A DNA stretch of 64,000 nucleotides from positions 22,309,457-22,373,456 of the forward strand of contig OW388290.1 of assembly GCA_936450465.1 (NCBI GenBank). The letters are read 5' to 3'. The position numbers were made by a program, and so were the translations under genes. Origin of the DNA: Gibbula magus (lineage: Eukaryota > Mollusca > Gastropoda > Trochida > Trochidae). Of this stretch, positions 1-10,630 are shown one piece after another. Below the pieces are notes generated by a model. It searched no databases. It was not told the DNA's origin and saw only the letters and a program-made list of their open reading frames with translations. Position 1 is the stretch's first letter; every line of letters begins with the position of its first letter.

Positions 1-414
1 CCCCGCTTTTACATTAACATTGGTCAAAGAGAAATGTTTGAAAATAGCAAAAGGGTATCAATGTTTAAACTTTTGTATGAAAAGACCATAACATATATTA
101 TTAAAGCAGAGTAAGTATTACACCTCTAAGCATGTTTTAGAAGTAAAAGTCAAAGTGGTTTCGTAACATTTGAACAACTAGAAGAGCATTTGCGGGACAC
201 CGCAAAAGCAGAGCAGCTCCGAAACTTTGGGTCTCGCCTTTCCCCTCAGCATAAATAAAATGGGATTTTTTTTGGACCAAAATTTGTTCATTATTCAAGT
301 TATTCTAACAAGTTGAATCATCACTGGGATCACTTTTCCCAAGTTTGTTCTTAAAACCTATTTCTGATTTCAAAATTGGATCAAAGGATTAACATGGCCT
401 GAACCAATATCTCA

Positions 415-735
415 TGACCTTGACCTTGACCTTAGACCTTCAAGGTCACACCATCACTATTTACTTTTCATTGTGTATAACAATCATGCAATGACTCAAA
501 GTGTTCATTGTTAACATAAGGCATATTCACAATAGCATGCTTAAGTTGTGACCTTGCTGTGACCTTGACCTTTGACAGATTTTAGCGAAAACTTTTTCAA
601 ATCTTGGTCTATCTCCATAGTTGATATATACCAAATAAGAGCCTGACAGCACAAAAACGTTTGAAGTTATCATGTTTACAAGGATTATTGTAGTAATTAA
701 AGCACTCATGACCTTGACCTTTGACCTTGAATGTG
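415..735 (+). promoter_or_regulatory. Cluster of TGACCT (AGGTCA) half-sites inside element R1
   Basis: TGACCT occurs three times back to back at 415-432, again around 549-575, and as a group with 0- and 1-base spacing around 709-735. On the other strand these read AGGTCA, the nuclear-receptor half-site, several in the TCAAGGTCA context favoured by monomeric receptors of the ERR/SF-1 type. Receptor binding is inference; the cluster may simply be a degenerate simple repeat. Confidence 0.3.
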
Positions 736-808
736 AACATGTCAAAATCATTTACCAGATTTATAAGAAAGAAGCTATGTATATGAGGTGTTAATACCTT
801 CTTGGAAA

Positions 809-1349
809 CAAGTAGTATTTGAGTTATGAGCGGAACCAAAAGTGTGACCATAGACGCGCACACAAAGACGCTTAAAAGTGGAAAATCTGAAAAAATAATC
901 ATGGAATCTGAGGGAAACATAGAAATGGCACATCTAGGGACCATAAAGTGTACATGTATAAAGTTTCATAACAATTGAACAAGTAGTATTTGAGTTATGA
1001 GCGGAACCAAAAGTGTAAGCATAGACGCGCACACAAAGACGCTTAAAAGTGGAAAATCTGAAAAAATAATCATGGAATCTGAGGGAAACATAGAAAAGGC
1101 ACATCTAGGGACCATAAAGTGTACATGTATAAAGTTTCATAACAATTGAACAAGTAGTATTTGAGTTATGAGCGGAACCAAAAGTGTGACCATAGACGCG
1201 CACACAAAGACGCTTAAAAGTGGAAAATCTGAAAAAATAATCATGGAATCTGAGGGAAACATAGAAAAGGCACATCTAGGGACCATAAAGTGTACATGTA
1301 TAAAGTTTCATAACAATTGAACAAGTAGTATTTGAGTTATGAGCGGAAC
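809..1349 (+). repeat. 171-bp tandem repeat, three full units plus a partial fourth
   Basis: The same start (CAAGTAGTATTTGAG) recurs at 809, 980, 1151 and 1322, an exact 171-base period. Units differ at only a few positions, for example GTGTGACC versus GTGTAAGC after the first block. The fourth unit is cut short by the CGGA repeat at the element's end. The near identity points to recent unit amplification. Confidence 0.9.
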
Positions 1350-1487
1350 CAAAAGTGTTCCGGACGGACGGACGCGCTGAGCGCTATATACCCCCGACTA
1401 CTTCGTAGCGGGGGTATAACAATAGTTCACAGTAGATAGTATGAAATTTAAATTGATACATTGCAACGTCACTAACGTTGCTAATCA

Positions 1488-1745
1488 GTGACTATTTCTG
1501 GATTACAAATCCGATTGAAAGTGGTTTCCGATATTCGTTAAGGCACTATTTTATAGTAATCATCACAATTAATATTTTAAATTTTAATCCTAGAAGTGTC
1601 ACATTATGTTTTTAAAGCACTTAAACATTTCAAGAATTCTGACAACACGTGCATTCTTGAGTAAACAGGGCACTGTATAACAAACTTATACCGTTGCCAA
1701 TCATTCACAGTAGCTAATCAGATTTAACTATTTCACAAAAATTGG
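1488..1745 (+). repeat. Interspersed repeat R3, copy 1
   Basis: About 250 bp, with diverged copies at 13545-13795 and, in part, 59080-59180. Shared landmarks are GATTGAAAGTGGTTTCCGA, a stretch around ACATTTCAAG, GGGCACTGTATAAC and the closing CACAGTAGCTAATCAGAT. Order and strand are the same in all copies. No coding potential, tRNA head or terminal repeat was found, so the class is unknown. Confidence 0.65.
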
Positions 1746-2413
1746 GTAGAATTATTTCAACAAGCAAAAACGTGAACGTGGCTCACTTATACCCCCGACT
1801 GTTAAAAGTTTGACATTTTTATTTTACTTATAGAGAGAGGTGTCTGCACACAGGATTGATAAGCTATGGCATGTAATTGCTAAGATTAAAGTGTTTGTGA
1901 AAAGGGTAGGACAAGTCTCTTCATGTAAAAAAGGTGTTTTTTTAAGTAAAAGTAGGAATAATAGTAACTTGAAAAGGTAGGGGTGGCATCATACTGTAAG
2001 CCACCTGACCAAAAACTTAAATTAATAACATTTTATTAACAATCATCAAAACCACCTAGTCAGTGATAACACTTGATTTCATCAGATCATAACAACACAT
2101 GAAAAGGAATAAATATCAAAAGCTCGCTATGTTCATGTCTGGCTTAAGTGTATTTTGGCTATACAAGTGGCAAATAGAAGAATGGAGACTCTTACTTATC
2201 TTACTCTATATTTCTCTACAAATAATAATAATATATTATTTGTTTAATTAATGGACATAATAGAACGTTGTGTGTTTCCTCTATTAATAAATGTATCTGA
2301 GGGTATTGATAACTTACAACTAAAAGGTGTTGGGGTTTTTGGTTTCAATGTTGGTCTCAGGTGTTGTCACCTCAGAGCCAAAGATGGAATGTCTTAACTG
2401 TCGGCCGTCGCTG
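1746..2413. other. AT-rich non-coding stretch
   Basis: No open frame, tRNA or repeat structure was recognised. On the minus strand an AATAAA occurs at about 2033-2038, roughly 380 bases downstream of the promoter-like cluster at 2414-2458. That would suit an LTR R/U5 region but is not proof of one. Confidence 0.4.
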
Positions 2414-2458
2414 CTTATATAGGCTTCCGTAAGGGTCACGTGACATGCTTTATCCAAT
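2414..2458 (-). promoter_or_regulatory. Minus-strand TATA / E-box / CCAAT cluster, possible LTR promoter
   Basis: Read on the minus strand, an inverted CCAAT box (plus 2454-2458) is followed by a CACGTG E-box (2437-2442) and a strong TATATAAG (2414-2421), in the order and spacing of an RNA polymerase II core promoter. No host reading frame lies downstream on that strand. The site is about 0.9 kb past the end of the minus-strand gypsy-associated frames, where a 3' LTR would be expected. A second LTR was not found, so LTR identity is inferred. Confidence 0.4.
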
Positions 2459-2716
2459 CACGCATCATGTTACAACTTGGACCAGACATGAGACACGAGC
2501 TACTTTCTCAGTAAATGGTAAATATCTATAAGATTCTTTTATGTGTAAATTATGCTACGCAACATTTCCGACACATCATAACTTTCTCTATATAATGCAC
2601 TTTACAGAATATCAATGCACCAAGAATTCATCAAGAAATGTACAAAAGTAATATTGATATGGGAATTGCAATGTAGTGGAAGGTTAAGGTTTACTTCCGT
2701 ATAATTATTACTATTA

Positions 2717-2845
2717 CTGAAAAAATACTGGGGAGCATGCTCTGCTCCGGTTAAAATCAGCGGAGCAATAGTAAAAGCAATGATAATTTATGCGGAGCAT
2801 ATATTTATGGTCTGATGCTCCGCTGGAATAAACAATTATTTTCAG
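2717..2845. repeat. Fold-back with repeated GGAGCA motif
   Basis: CTGAAAA at 2717 and TTTTCAG near 2838 form the ends. Inside, CAGCGGAGCA (2758-2767) pairs with TGCTCCGCTG (2816-2825). GGAGCA or its complement occurs about five times in about 90 bases. A small palindromic element is likely; no flanking target duplication is evident. Confidence 0.45.
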
Positions 2846-3316
2846 TCAGCGAGTCATTCGCCCTCGCGCATGAATACAAGATAACCTAGTTCCAAGACTC
2901 GTCTGAAATACAACTTTGCAACAACATATAACGATCGAATTACACACAAAATGCATCTTTGGCAACTAGGAAATATTAACACTTCATAAATATTAACATC
3001 AAATGTCATAACGATGAAAATACAACAGTGACATTGGTAGGCATACGATCGGCGTCATTATCAAAGTTAAAATGTCAGACGATCAACAGGACGGAAGATA
3101 ATAAGTAATTACAATACTTCTGGACGTCTAAAACGCAAGAACAATGACCTACAATAAGTAAGGGTGTTGAATGATTTTGGATAAGCTATAATTACGATAC
3201 AAATCTATCTCATGGTTTACCTTGCATTCATTTTGCTTCGTTATTTTTGCTAGGGCGAAACTGAAATGAAAATACACCTACGTTTACACTAAATTTTAAT
3301 AACTACCAATGTCAAT
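2846..3316. other. Non-coding stretch, nothing recognised
   Basis: AT-rich sequence between the fold-back and the end of the broken zinc-finger frame. It could be the internal 3' end of the gypsy element, but no polypurine tract or LTR edge was identified. Confidence 0.3.
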
Positions 3317-4757
3317 CCGTAGCGGGATCTTCGCATTCCTCAGCTTGAAGCTGATCCAATGTGTAGAGGTATCTCTTTCCTTCTGAGCTGCCCTCAACAT
3401 CGCTATGGTGGAGGTGTGCGTTGATGAGTCTGTCCTGACGAGGGCAATGGCGGCCACAGTCTTATACAAATAAATTCTGGCTTTTCTTTCGTTAGTCGAA
3501 TTGTCGTCCTCCTTGTCATCGTCGTCCCTCGGAGCGCCAACATGTAATACTTGTCTCTCAGCAATGTGCGGTCGATGATGGGAACTGCCCTCCTCATCCC
3601 ACGCTCCAATGTCATGGCAGTGAACTCCCACTGGAGGAGCTTTTGATCCTATGACATCTCCCTCCAGTTACTTGGGGGCCAGCTCAGCGAAGGGCCTCCC
3701 TTAGTGAATGGCAGGTCGACCATGAGATCTGCTCAGTCTCTCCGGGCTGGCGGCAAGAGGGGCATGCACCCGTACGTCAGCAAGCTAGATGCCTCCTCAG
3801 CTTCTGGTCTCACAACTCTCCTTGTATCCGGGGGGTATGGGAACACAGTTCTCCTCTTCTCAAGTGGTGAGAGGAACTGCTTCTCTTGAGGGTTTTGGTT
3901 CCTTTGTGGTGAAGCCTGTGTTAGTGATTGTCCGCAGGTTTTGTCGTCCTCCACGTCTTCATTCAGGACGTCCTTGAAGCTCTCCGGGTCCTCTATCCCA
4001 AGGACATCCTGACTCATGTCCGTGGTCTCAGATTCTACTTGCATGCACCATCTCTTGACTGAAACAATTTGGCTGGCCTCTATACCAAGGATCTTCGCAA
4101 TGGAAACCCCGCGGGTGGTTGCGGCCTGACCGTCCAGCGTGGTGGATTCACTGGGCCGGTCATCCATAAAGGGCTCTAATTTCCCATTTTTCGAGTCAAA
4201 GATGACATTGACTGTGGTGACGTCAGGATTATTTGGTTAATTGAAGCCTCATACCACAATCCACTGCTGCGGAAAAGAGCAGTGCCACCTTCCTTTCCTA
4301 GTTGGATATCAACAATGGACAAGATATCGTCCTCCTTCAAACTTGGGGATGCTGGGTCATAACGACGCGCCTTCGACGGAGGCAGCGAACTGTTGTCCAA
4401 GCTTTTCTTCTTTACTTGCATTTGGGACCATCCCTATCTCCATTTATCCACTCAGTCTTGATTGGCCTGCCCTGATTAGTTGTCCATTTAAGGACCTGTG
4501 CACGGAGCTGTTCACCAACAGGGGAATCTTCTTCGGGGCAAAATCGCGGACTTGACAAGCTGCCTTTGGGTGTTCCTCCGTTATGTCATTCTTCAGATCA
4601 CTAGTCCTCCTGCACACGTTGGTGTCTGGACACCAGGGACACAGGACATCCAACCTGCGATTTTGAGACGACATCAGATGGTTTTTGAGGTCCTTCTTGT
4701 GAAGGAATTTTTCCGTGCAGCTTCCCACTCCGCAGATGTATTTCTTGCTAATTTTTC
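3317..4757 (-). pseudogene. Broken third frame downstream of gypsy pol, zinc-finger-like N-terminus
   Basis: The frame opens just after a good minus-strand splice-acceptor-like sequence (T-rich tract ending TTTTAG near 4757). Its first 60 or so codons hold paired cysteine/histidine motifs resembling C2H2 fingers: YICGVGSC followed by HKKDLKNH, then CPWC followed by DLKNDITEEH. Downstream the frame is acidic and low-complexity, rich in E, D and P. Frame changes are visible near 4440, 4235 and 3735-3400, with an in-frame stop near 3656; the natural end appears to be a TGA near 3317, after an acidic tail ending DPATD. No transmembrane or envelope-like segment is seen. It is either a captured host-type gene or an extra gypsy ORF. 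The family is not recognised. Confidence 0.5.
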
Positions 4758-5196
4758 TAAAACATAAGAATAACATAAGAAGGTGCTCAAGAGGAATCTC
4801 AAACAGTTAACAAATCTTACAAAATTATGTTATAGGGCTCTCCATCTTTGCCATGTGAATTTTTTAACTAATTCTTTGTGGCCTTTGGTAGACACCTAGT
4901 CTAGTCCCTACTTCAACTCCAGCCAACTTGCCTCCGGTCAGGGTCAGTTTGATCAGGCCTGTCCGTCACTGACCCAACAATGTTCATGAACGCTTTTAAT
5001 CTGCTATAGCCTTAATTTCCCCGTTTGCCCATGTAGTACAATCAAGGCTCCATGAAGTCCATTATCAAAACACATAAGCAATTTCTCCTTCTGAGAAACT
5101 GTTGCAACACCTCCAATGCTGCCCATTGGAATAAAATACCATTGTAGAAACAAGAAACAATTAATTGACGGGAACCCAAAACGAACATTGAACATC
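4758..5196. other. Spacer between integrase end and third frame
   Basis: About 440 bases without a convincing domain. On the minus strand it runs from the integrase stop to the acceptor-like tract at 4757. Short open stretches here are out of frame with integrase and show no known motif. Confidence 0.35.
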
Positions 5197-5457
5197 CTAA
5201 TCATCTGAATTGGTTTGATGACGAATCCATGGAGGTAAATTTCGCCCTTTGTACAGAATAAGGCGATCATTATGAATCACTTTTGCTGGCTGACCAGCAG
5301 ACCTCTTCACTAAGTAGGTCACCCCGTCCAACTTTCTCGTTATCAGGTATGGTCCCTTCCAAGAGGAAGTGAGCTTCCGACAAACACCAAATTTGCTTAA
5401 AGGTTGGTGAACCCACACTGCCTGACCAGCCTTAAAGGTCTTGTCTTTACTCCTCAA
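5197..5457 (-). pseudogene. Gypsy integrase C-terminal (GPY/F-like) segment
   Basis: An 86-residue segment starts with a basic stretch and contains WKGPYLITRKLDGVTYLV, matching the GPY/F module at the C-terminus of many Ty3/gypsy integrases, where it contributes to DNA binding. A polar tail ends at a stop. The preceding VWVHQPLS corresponds to the usual VWLY-type strand before this module. It is separated from the integrase core upstream by a frame change between 5508 and 5457, so this copy cannot encode one continuous integrase. Confidence 0.75.
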
Positions 5458-5507
5458 ATCATAATGCCGTTTTTGATATTGAGTGTTCTTCTTCAGGTTT
5501 TTCCTTG

Positions 5508-6208
5508 CTATAGCATGAGCTGTCTTGAGAGTCTCTTGCAGCTTAACAACATATTCACACGAGCATCAATTTCTGTTTTCTCTGTTTCAGGTTTACCCAC
5601 GACGGCCTGCATGGGGAGAGTGAGAGTGATTTCCTTGCCGAAAACCATCATGTTTGGAGTTTTACCTGTTGATGCGTGCACAGACGATCGGTAGGCCATG
5701 AGCACCTGCGGTAGGTACTGGTCCCATACTCGTTGGTCCTTCTGACAAAACATTGTCAGCAAGACCTCCAGAGTTCTGTTGAATCTTTCAACATTGCCAT
5801 TAGACTGAGGTTTCAACCCGCTTGTTTTTGTTTTGTGTATCTGAAGCCATGAACAAACATCCTGAAACAACTTTGATTCGAAATTCGTGCCTTGGTCAGT
5901 ATGGACTTGGAGTGGCACACCAAATCTGCAGATGAAAGTGTCCACACAAATGCTCTTGCAACTGTCTCTGACTCTTGATCTGTTAGAGAAATGGCCTCTG
6001 TCCATTTGGTGAAACAGTCCATTATGACAAGGATGTATTTGTTACCTTGCTTAGAGAGAGGAAGCAGGCCTAAAATGTTTATCGCAACCTTTTCCATTGG
6101 TTCCCCAACTAGGTATGAACTCAATGGTAGTGGCTTGGTAATTGGCGGACGTTTTCGTGGAGTACACAAATCGCAAGCTGTACAGTAGCTCTCAATGTCT
6201 TTCTTCAT
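5508..6208 (-). pseudogene. Gypsy integrase, zinc-binding end and DDE core, frameshifted
   Basis: In other copies the enzyme joins element DNA to the host genome. Residues 9-15 of the first frame (6208-5813) show the C-x2-C half of the zinc-binding HHCC domain; the histidine half is lost at the frame break near 6208. The core begins at about residue 40, but the position expected to be the first catalytic aspartate is asparagine (codon AAC, plus-strand 6077-6079). After a frame change near 5900 the second frame shows HTDQGTNF and, exactly 35 residues beyond that aspartate, the glutamate in GNVERFN. Two of three catalytic acids therefore remain. The rest of the core runs to about 5520. Confidence 0.85.
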
Positions 6209-7120
6209 TCCCGGCCAGTAGAAAGAAAGTTTTTTCTAAGCCAAGATGATGGTATGTCATGGTGATACTTGAGGACATCTTCCCTCAAAGCTTCTGGTAC
6301 AATCAGCTGCAGTTTGGTTGAAGATTCTGAAACCAATTGCCTAAAGAGCATTTGATTGTTTACTTTCAGTCTATCCCAGTGCCTCCAAAGAGTCTTCGTG
6401 GATGATGTGAGATGAGATATCTCAGACCAGGCGGATCTTTTGGTCTCCATTACAGACAGGAGAATAGGCCCGACAGCAGGATCCCAACCTTCCAGGAGAA
6501 CTGGTGTAGCGTCAGACTTTTGAGGAGCAGATTTGCCTCGGGTGACAGCTCTCACATCGTCGAGAGCGGCCGAACCAGTGGGCGAGTTTGCTTCTGGATT
6601 TGGCAAGATGTGATCATCATCCGCATCATCTGAACTGAATTGATGATCTTCTTGGTTCTTGCAGGCTTTGCAAGGATATCTTGACAGGGCATCGGCATTT
6701 GAGTGTTTGCGACCTGCTGGATGGACAACAGTCAAGTCATAGTTCCCAAGTTCTTCAAGCCATCGAGCAACCTGTCCTGTTGGCTTTTTCAAGTTTCTCA
6801 TCTAGCTGACGGCTGTACTTTCCGACCATAGAGATAAATGTGAAAGTGCTTGAGAGCGCAAACAACTGCAAGCAACTCTTCCTTCATGCTTATTTAGGGA
6901 CTTGCTCATGTAAGCAATGACGTGCTCCACACCACTGTTCTCCTGTGAGAGTACAGCTCCCACTGCATTCCCGCTGGCATCTGTATCCAGAACAAATGCG
7001 TGTCTGTGTCAGGATATGCTAAAATCGGTGATGATGTTCGAGCCTCTTTCAGAGTCTGAAAACTTGTTCACTCACCAGATCCCACTCGATTTCTCTTCTC
7101 GATGAGCTTATGAAGTGGTC
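6205..7120 (-). pseudogene. Gypsy RNase H domain and linker, broken
   Basis: Near 7000 on the minus strand the segment FVLDTDASGNAVGAVLSQ marks the start of a Ty3/gypsy RNase H, including its first catalytic aspartate. It continues through VIAYMSKSLNKHE and a CALKHFHIYLYG-like stretch. Around 6801 the frame breaks and the region that normally carries a TDH motif is missing. The following frame (6801-6205) resumes with QVARWLEELGNYDL and HSNADALSR, the end of RNase H, then a linker toward integrase. The reverse-transcriptase palm upstream is absent. Confidence 0.8.
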
Positions 7121-8524
7121 TGGCGATAGACCGCATGTCTTGAAGTCTCATATAGAAGTACAAGTTTATCTAAAAGATTACAAGCAAGTCGATTCATTCA
7201 TTCATGATTAATCCTCATTACATTCATTGAACAAATCTCAGTACCTTTAATCAAACATTGATACTATTTGGTCTTCTTTCATTTTAAATGTTAAAATCTA
7301 AAAGTGAAAACCACTAATATTAATAATGCTATCATTGACATGTTTCAATGTTGACCTGTTACAGGCATTGTGCACATATATTCATGTATAAATATATTAT
7401 AGGCCTATTCACCAGTCCTCATGACAGTTTTCTGTTCGCAAAGAGACAACGCTTCCAGCTGAAACACACACTTGATACTTCACCTTTAACATCTCATATT
7501 TGTCTTTTCCAATGATTTATACAGTTACAGTTCTACAGTACCAGTATCACATTAAATCCAATTTGACATTTACGACAGTTCTCTCGCTGTTATCATGCAG
7601 TGTTTGTTTTTGTTAAAGCAGTTTTTACAATTCAGAGAACAGTTTATTTCATATTCCAACAACATGTTACCATTTCTTTCTTCTACGTATTTTTTTACTC
7701 ACAATTTACAAACCATGGATCCAATGGGAATACATACTTGATGAGTTTAGTATGCTTTTCAGTAAATTCGGAGTGGTTTGTAGGACATAGGTGCTAAAAA
7801 ATTATTGTTATAAAAGAACAATCTTTAGAAAAAGTAGTTTGAAGGAAGAAAGTATATGTGTAAATTCAGCCTTTTTTACAAATGAAAATTTTACTTACGA
7901 GAAATGAAACTATGGATCAATTTTAAGATTACCATGATCCGGGTTTATTCTACTTACACAACCATTTTGTAAATCCAGTGAAAGATAAAGTACGTAGTAA
8001 AAGTAACCACTAAGATAAGTATCACGTTTGTTGAGTAAAACTAGGAATGAAACTAGAGTGACTTGTTTAGTTACAGCGACAGAAATAACAGGAGTCTATT
8101 TTAGAGTGTCTGGTTTAGAATTTTCAATTTCGTTAAAAGCAGGAGAGAGAACTGTAAAACCAGTTCCATTATCGTGTTAATGTATTGGATAAAACTAATG
8201 GAAGGCATCTTTGAAAACAAAGTTAAATATGTTTGACGACCAACACAGTTTCACAACAAGTAGGGAAGGGATTTAGAATCTTCCAACATAGTGCGTGACA
8301 TATTATAAAGCCTTAAACTAAGGATCAATGAAATGTGAGTGGTTCATACCACGAGAGACAAGGAGATCAACTGTATGGAGGCAGACTGCAGCTCTTCCAC
8401 GCTCTATAGATACTGACGTTTCTTAGATATTTAAATATTGATATTTATGGATTTGAACTAGTGCAAGGACTAGAGCAATGCCAACAGTCCGTACAGAGAG
8501 ACTTCAGCTGTTTATAAGTTTCGA
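7121..8524. other. Non-coding stretch with weak similarity to about 15.0-15.1 kb
   Basis: No gene recognised. The segment around 7425-7500 (TTCTGTTC, then GCTTCCAGCTGAA and ACTTCACCTTTAA) resembles 15008-15095 in order and spacing. It may be a remnant of a wider duplication. The rest is AT-rich and featureless by eye. Confidence 0.35.
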
Positions 8525-8661
8525 ATGATGGTAGAAGAGTATTTAAATATAATGAAAGAGATGGAAGCAATGGGCATTAACTTATTATAGATCATAAGTT
8601 ACTGCTTTTGAGGAATTCTGATTTTAAGTTTGAGGAATCGTACATTTTCTAGTTTAAACAA

Positions 8662-9615
8662 GAAGACATAGCCATCAACATCCCCCGCCAGAGCCAAGAA
8701 ATTGGAAAAAGGGCAATAATTCGAAATAATTGTGCATTACTCATTTTCATTCCATCAAAGTATGTTATCCCTCAAGCAACACACCAATTTTGGTTCTCCT
8801 ATCTTAAACGGTTTCTGAGAAAAGCTGTCCCCTTTGGAGATACCATGTACAAAGTCCAAAAATACGGAACAAGGGCAATTACTCCAAAACAAATATTTGC
8901 ACACTTCTCATTTTCGAACTCCATCAAGTTATTCATGCCTTCAAGCAACACATCAAATTTGGTAACCCTATCTTCAATGGTGTCTGAGAAAAGCTGTCCC
9001 CTTTGGAGATACCATGAACAAAGTCCAAAAATACGGAACAAGGGCAATAACTCCAAAACAGATATTTGCACGCTTCTCATTTTCGAACTCCATCAAGGTA
9101 TTCATGCCTTCAAGCAACACATCAAATTTGGTAACCCTATCTTAAACGGTTTCTGAGAAAAGCTGTCCCCTTTGGAGATACCATGTACAAAGTCCAAAAA
9201 TACGGAACAAGGGCAATAACTCCAAAACAAATATTTGCGAACTTCTCATTTTCGAACTCCATCAAGGTATTCATGCCTTCAAGCAACACATCAAATTTGG
9301 TAACCCTATCTTAACTGGTTTCTGAGAAAAGCTGTCCCCTTTGGAGATACCATGAACAAAGTCCAAAAATACGGAACAAGGGCAATAACTCCGGAAAAAA
9401 TAATTGCACGCTTCTCATTTTCGAACTCCATCAAGGTATTCATGCCCTCAAGCAGCTCATCAAAGTTGGTAACCCTATCTTAAACGGTTTCTGAGAAAAG
9501 CTGTCCCCTTTATCTCGGACGGACGGCGGACGGACGGCGGACGGACACACGGACGGACGGAAACACGGACGGAGCCCAAACCTATATCCCCCTTCCACTT
9601 CGTGGCGGGGGATAA
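8662..9615 (+). mobile_element. Non-autonomous element, family R2, copy 1
   Basis: ATCCCCCGCCA (8680-8690) and TGGCGGGGGAT (9603-9613) are perfect 11-base inverted repeats. Similarity to copy 2 begins about 18 bases further left (CATCAAC side), so the left inverted repeat may be subterminal. Four 169-bp tandem units (marker AGCTGTCC at 8823, 8992, 9161, 9330 and 9499) are followed by CGGA-rich sequence and a terminal hairpin with CCAC and GTGG around TTC. Block B at about 22440 shows the site without the insertion. There is no coding capacity. Confidence 0.8.
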
Positions 9616-10031
9616 TAATGATATAACGTTTCTTCCTCTTACATAATACGATCATGTATGCTTTGGACTTAAGATCCTTCCTTTCCATGCTTTGCTATTT
9701 TATGGAAAAGGATAACAAGAATCGATGTGCGTGTCTCCCTAGTAACATTCAGAACTGATAACACACTGAAGTCAATTTTAAAAGGTTATCCAAACTAATA
9801 TTAAAATACATACCGGTATTCTTTTTTATTTCCATTGACAACAAACAAAATTTAACCATGACTTACAATGTAACCACCTACTAACGTCTGAGAGTTTATT
9901 ATTAATTATCTAAGCTCAAATCTCATATCACCGTTGCTTGTCTAAAACTCTTTGTGGTTAAATGTGTACTTATTTCCTTAAGCTAAAGGCAAAGACACTG
10001 ACCCGGATCCATCCAAGACAAATGCTTTTGT

Positions 10032-10345
10032 GGGGGCGGGATAGCGCAGTGGTTAGCGCGTTCGGCTTCGGATCAAGAGGTCCGGGGTTCGAATCCCGCC
10101 AGGGGCACGGCAACTTTGTCTGCAGTAGAGAACTGTTCTACACGCAGTAAGGTTTGGGTGCAATGCTACACTGAATTTCAGTGCAGTACCACCCATGGTT
10201 CGCTAGTTCCAGCCGTTGCTCGCAGGTTTCACCGCAATGCATAGCTACATGGCGTTGCGGGCTTTCTCCCTGCCGTAATACTAGCAGCCGCGATATAAGT
10301 GAAATACTCTTGAAAGCGGCGTTAAACCCCAACTCACCTCACCTC
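10032..10345 (+). mobile_element. tRNA-derived SINE, copy 1
   Basis: The head has the polymerase III A box (TAGCGCAGTGG) and B box (GGTTCGAATCC) in tRNA spacing. A non-tRNA body ends in GCGGCGTTAAAC and a short CACCT repeat. A perfect 14-base target duplication, ACAAATGCTTTTGT, flanks it (10018-10031 and 10346-10359). The duplicated locus at about 22815 carries one unfilled version of the site. It differs from the copy at 48106 by an extra segment of about 25 bases after TTCTACAC. Confidence 0.92.
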
Positions 10346-10630
10346 ACAAATGCTTTTGTCACACTGTGTTACTTTGAAGGTAATATACGTATATATTGAA
10401 TTTGTCCCGAAGACAATATATCAAGCTCTAATGTTGTCAAGGTGATCTTGCCTCTTTGATGTCTAATCGACAAATATATCATCATCTAACAGTGAATCTA
10501 ATAAGAACTGACTTCTGGCATATCATTACGATTGCTGTCTGCAATTTAGGCAACGGTCTAACGGAAGTAGTATTTCATTACACATAGGTCTTTCGATGTT
10601 AGATCAGGAAGACTCCAAGTCTTGAAGCCA

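Larger units (their letters stand above)
1..1418 (+). mobile_element. Short non-autonomous element, family R1 (cut by the window edge)
   Basis: The window opens on CCCCGCT and the element closes near 1418 with AGCGGGG, so the two ends are inverted. Before the right end come a short CGGA repeat (about 1360-1375) and a terminal hairpin in which CTAC and GTAG pair around a TTC loop, enclosed by runs of five C and five G. The body holds TGACCT-rich sequence (415-735) and three 171-bp tandem units (809-1321). There is no coding capacity. A partial relative lies at 35020-35293. The end structure could belong to a TIR DNA transposon or a Helitron/Helentron derivative; the sequence alone does not decide. 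Confidence 0.7.
3317..7120 (-). mobile_element. Decayed Ty3/gypsy retrotransposon, minus strand
   Basis: Three pol segments lie in the correct 5' to 3' order on the minus strand: RNase H (7120-6205), integrase (6208-5508) and integrase C-terminus (5457-5197). A third broken frame follows (4757-3317). The RNase H - integrase order with a D,35,E integrase is the Ty3/gypsy arrangement. Gag, protease and the reverse-transcriptase fingers and palm are missing, and no paired LTRs were found. Frameshifts, stops and a deletion in RNase H show the copy is inactive. Confidence 0.8.
8525..10630 (+). repeat. Duplicated block, copy A (interrupted)
   Basis: Colinear with 22150-23090. Matching landmarks are ATGATGGTAGAAGAGT, the TTTTGGACTTAAGA region, CAGTAACATTCAGAACTGATAA (split here by one difference), CCCGGATCCATCCAAGAC and GAATTTGTCCC. 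Copy A is about 1.2 kb longer because it contains an R2 element (about 8662-9615) and a SINE (10032-10345), both absent from copy B. The excess matches the two insertions well, so the block duplicated before they arrived. Confidence 0.8.

Noticed and set aside
609..944. Minus-strand 111-codon frame as a gene
   Set aside because: It lies entirely inside the R1 element and its tandem unit; no domain.
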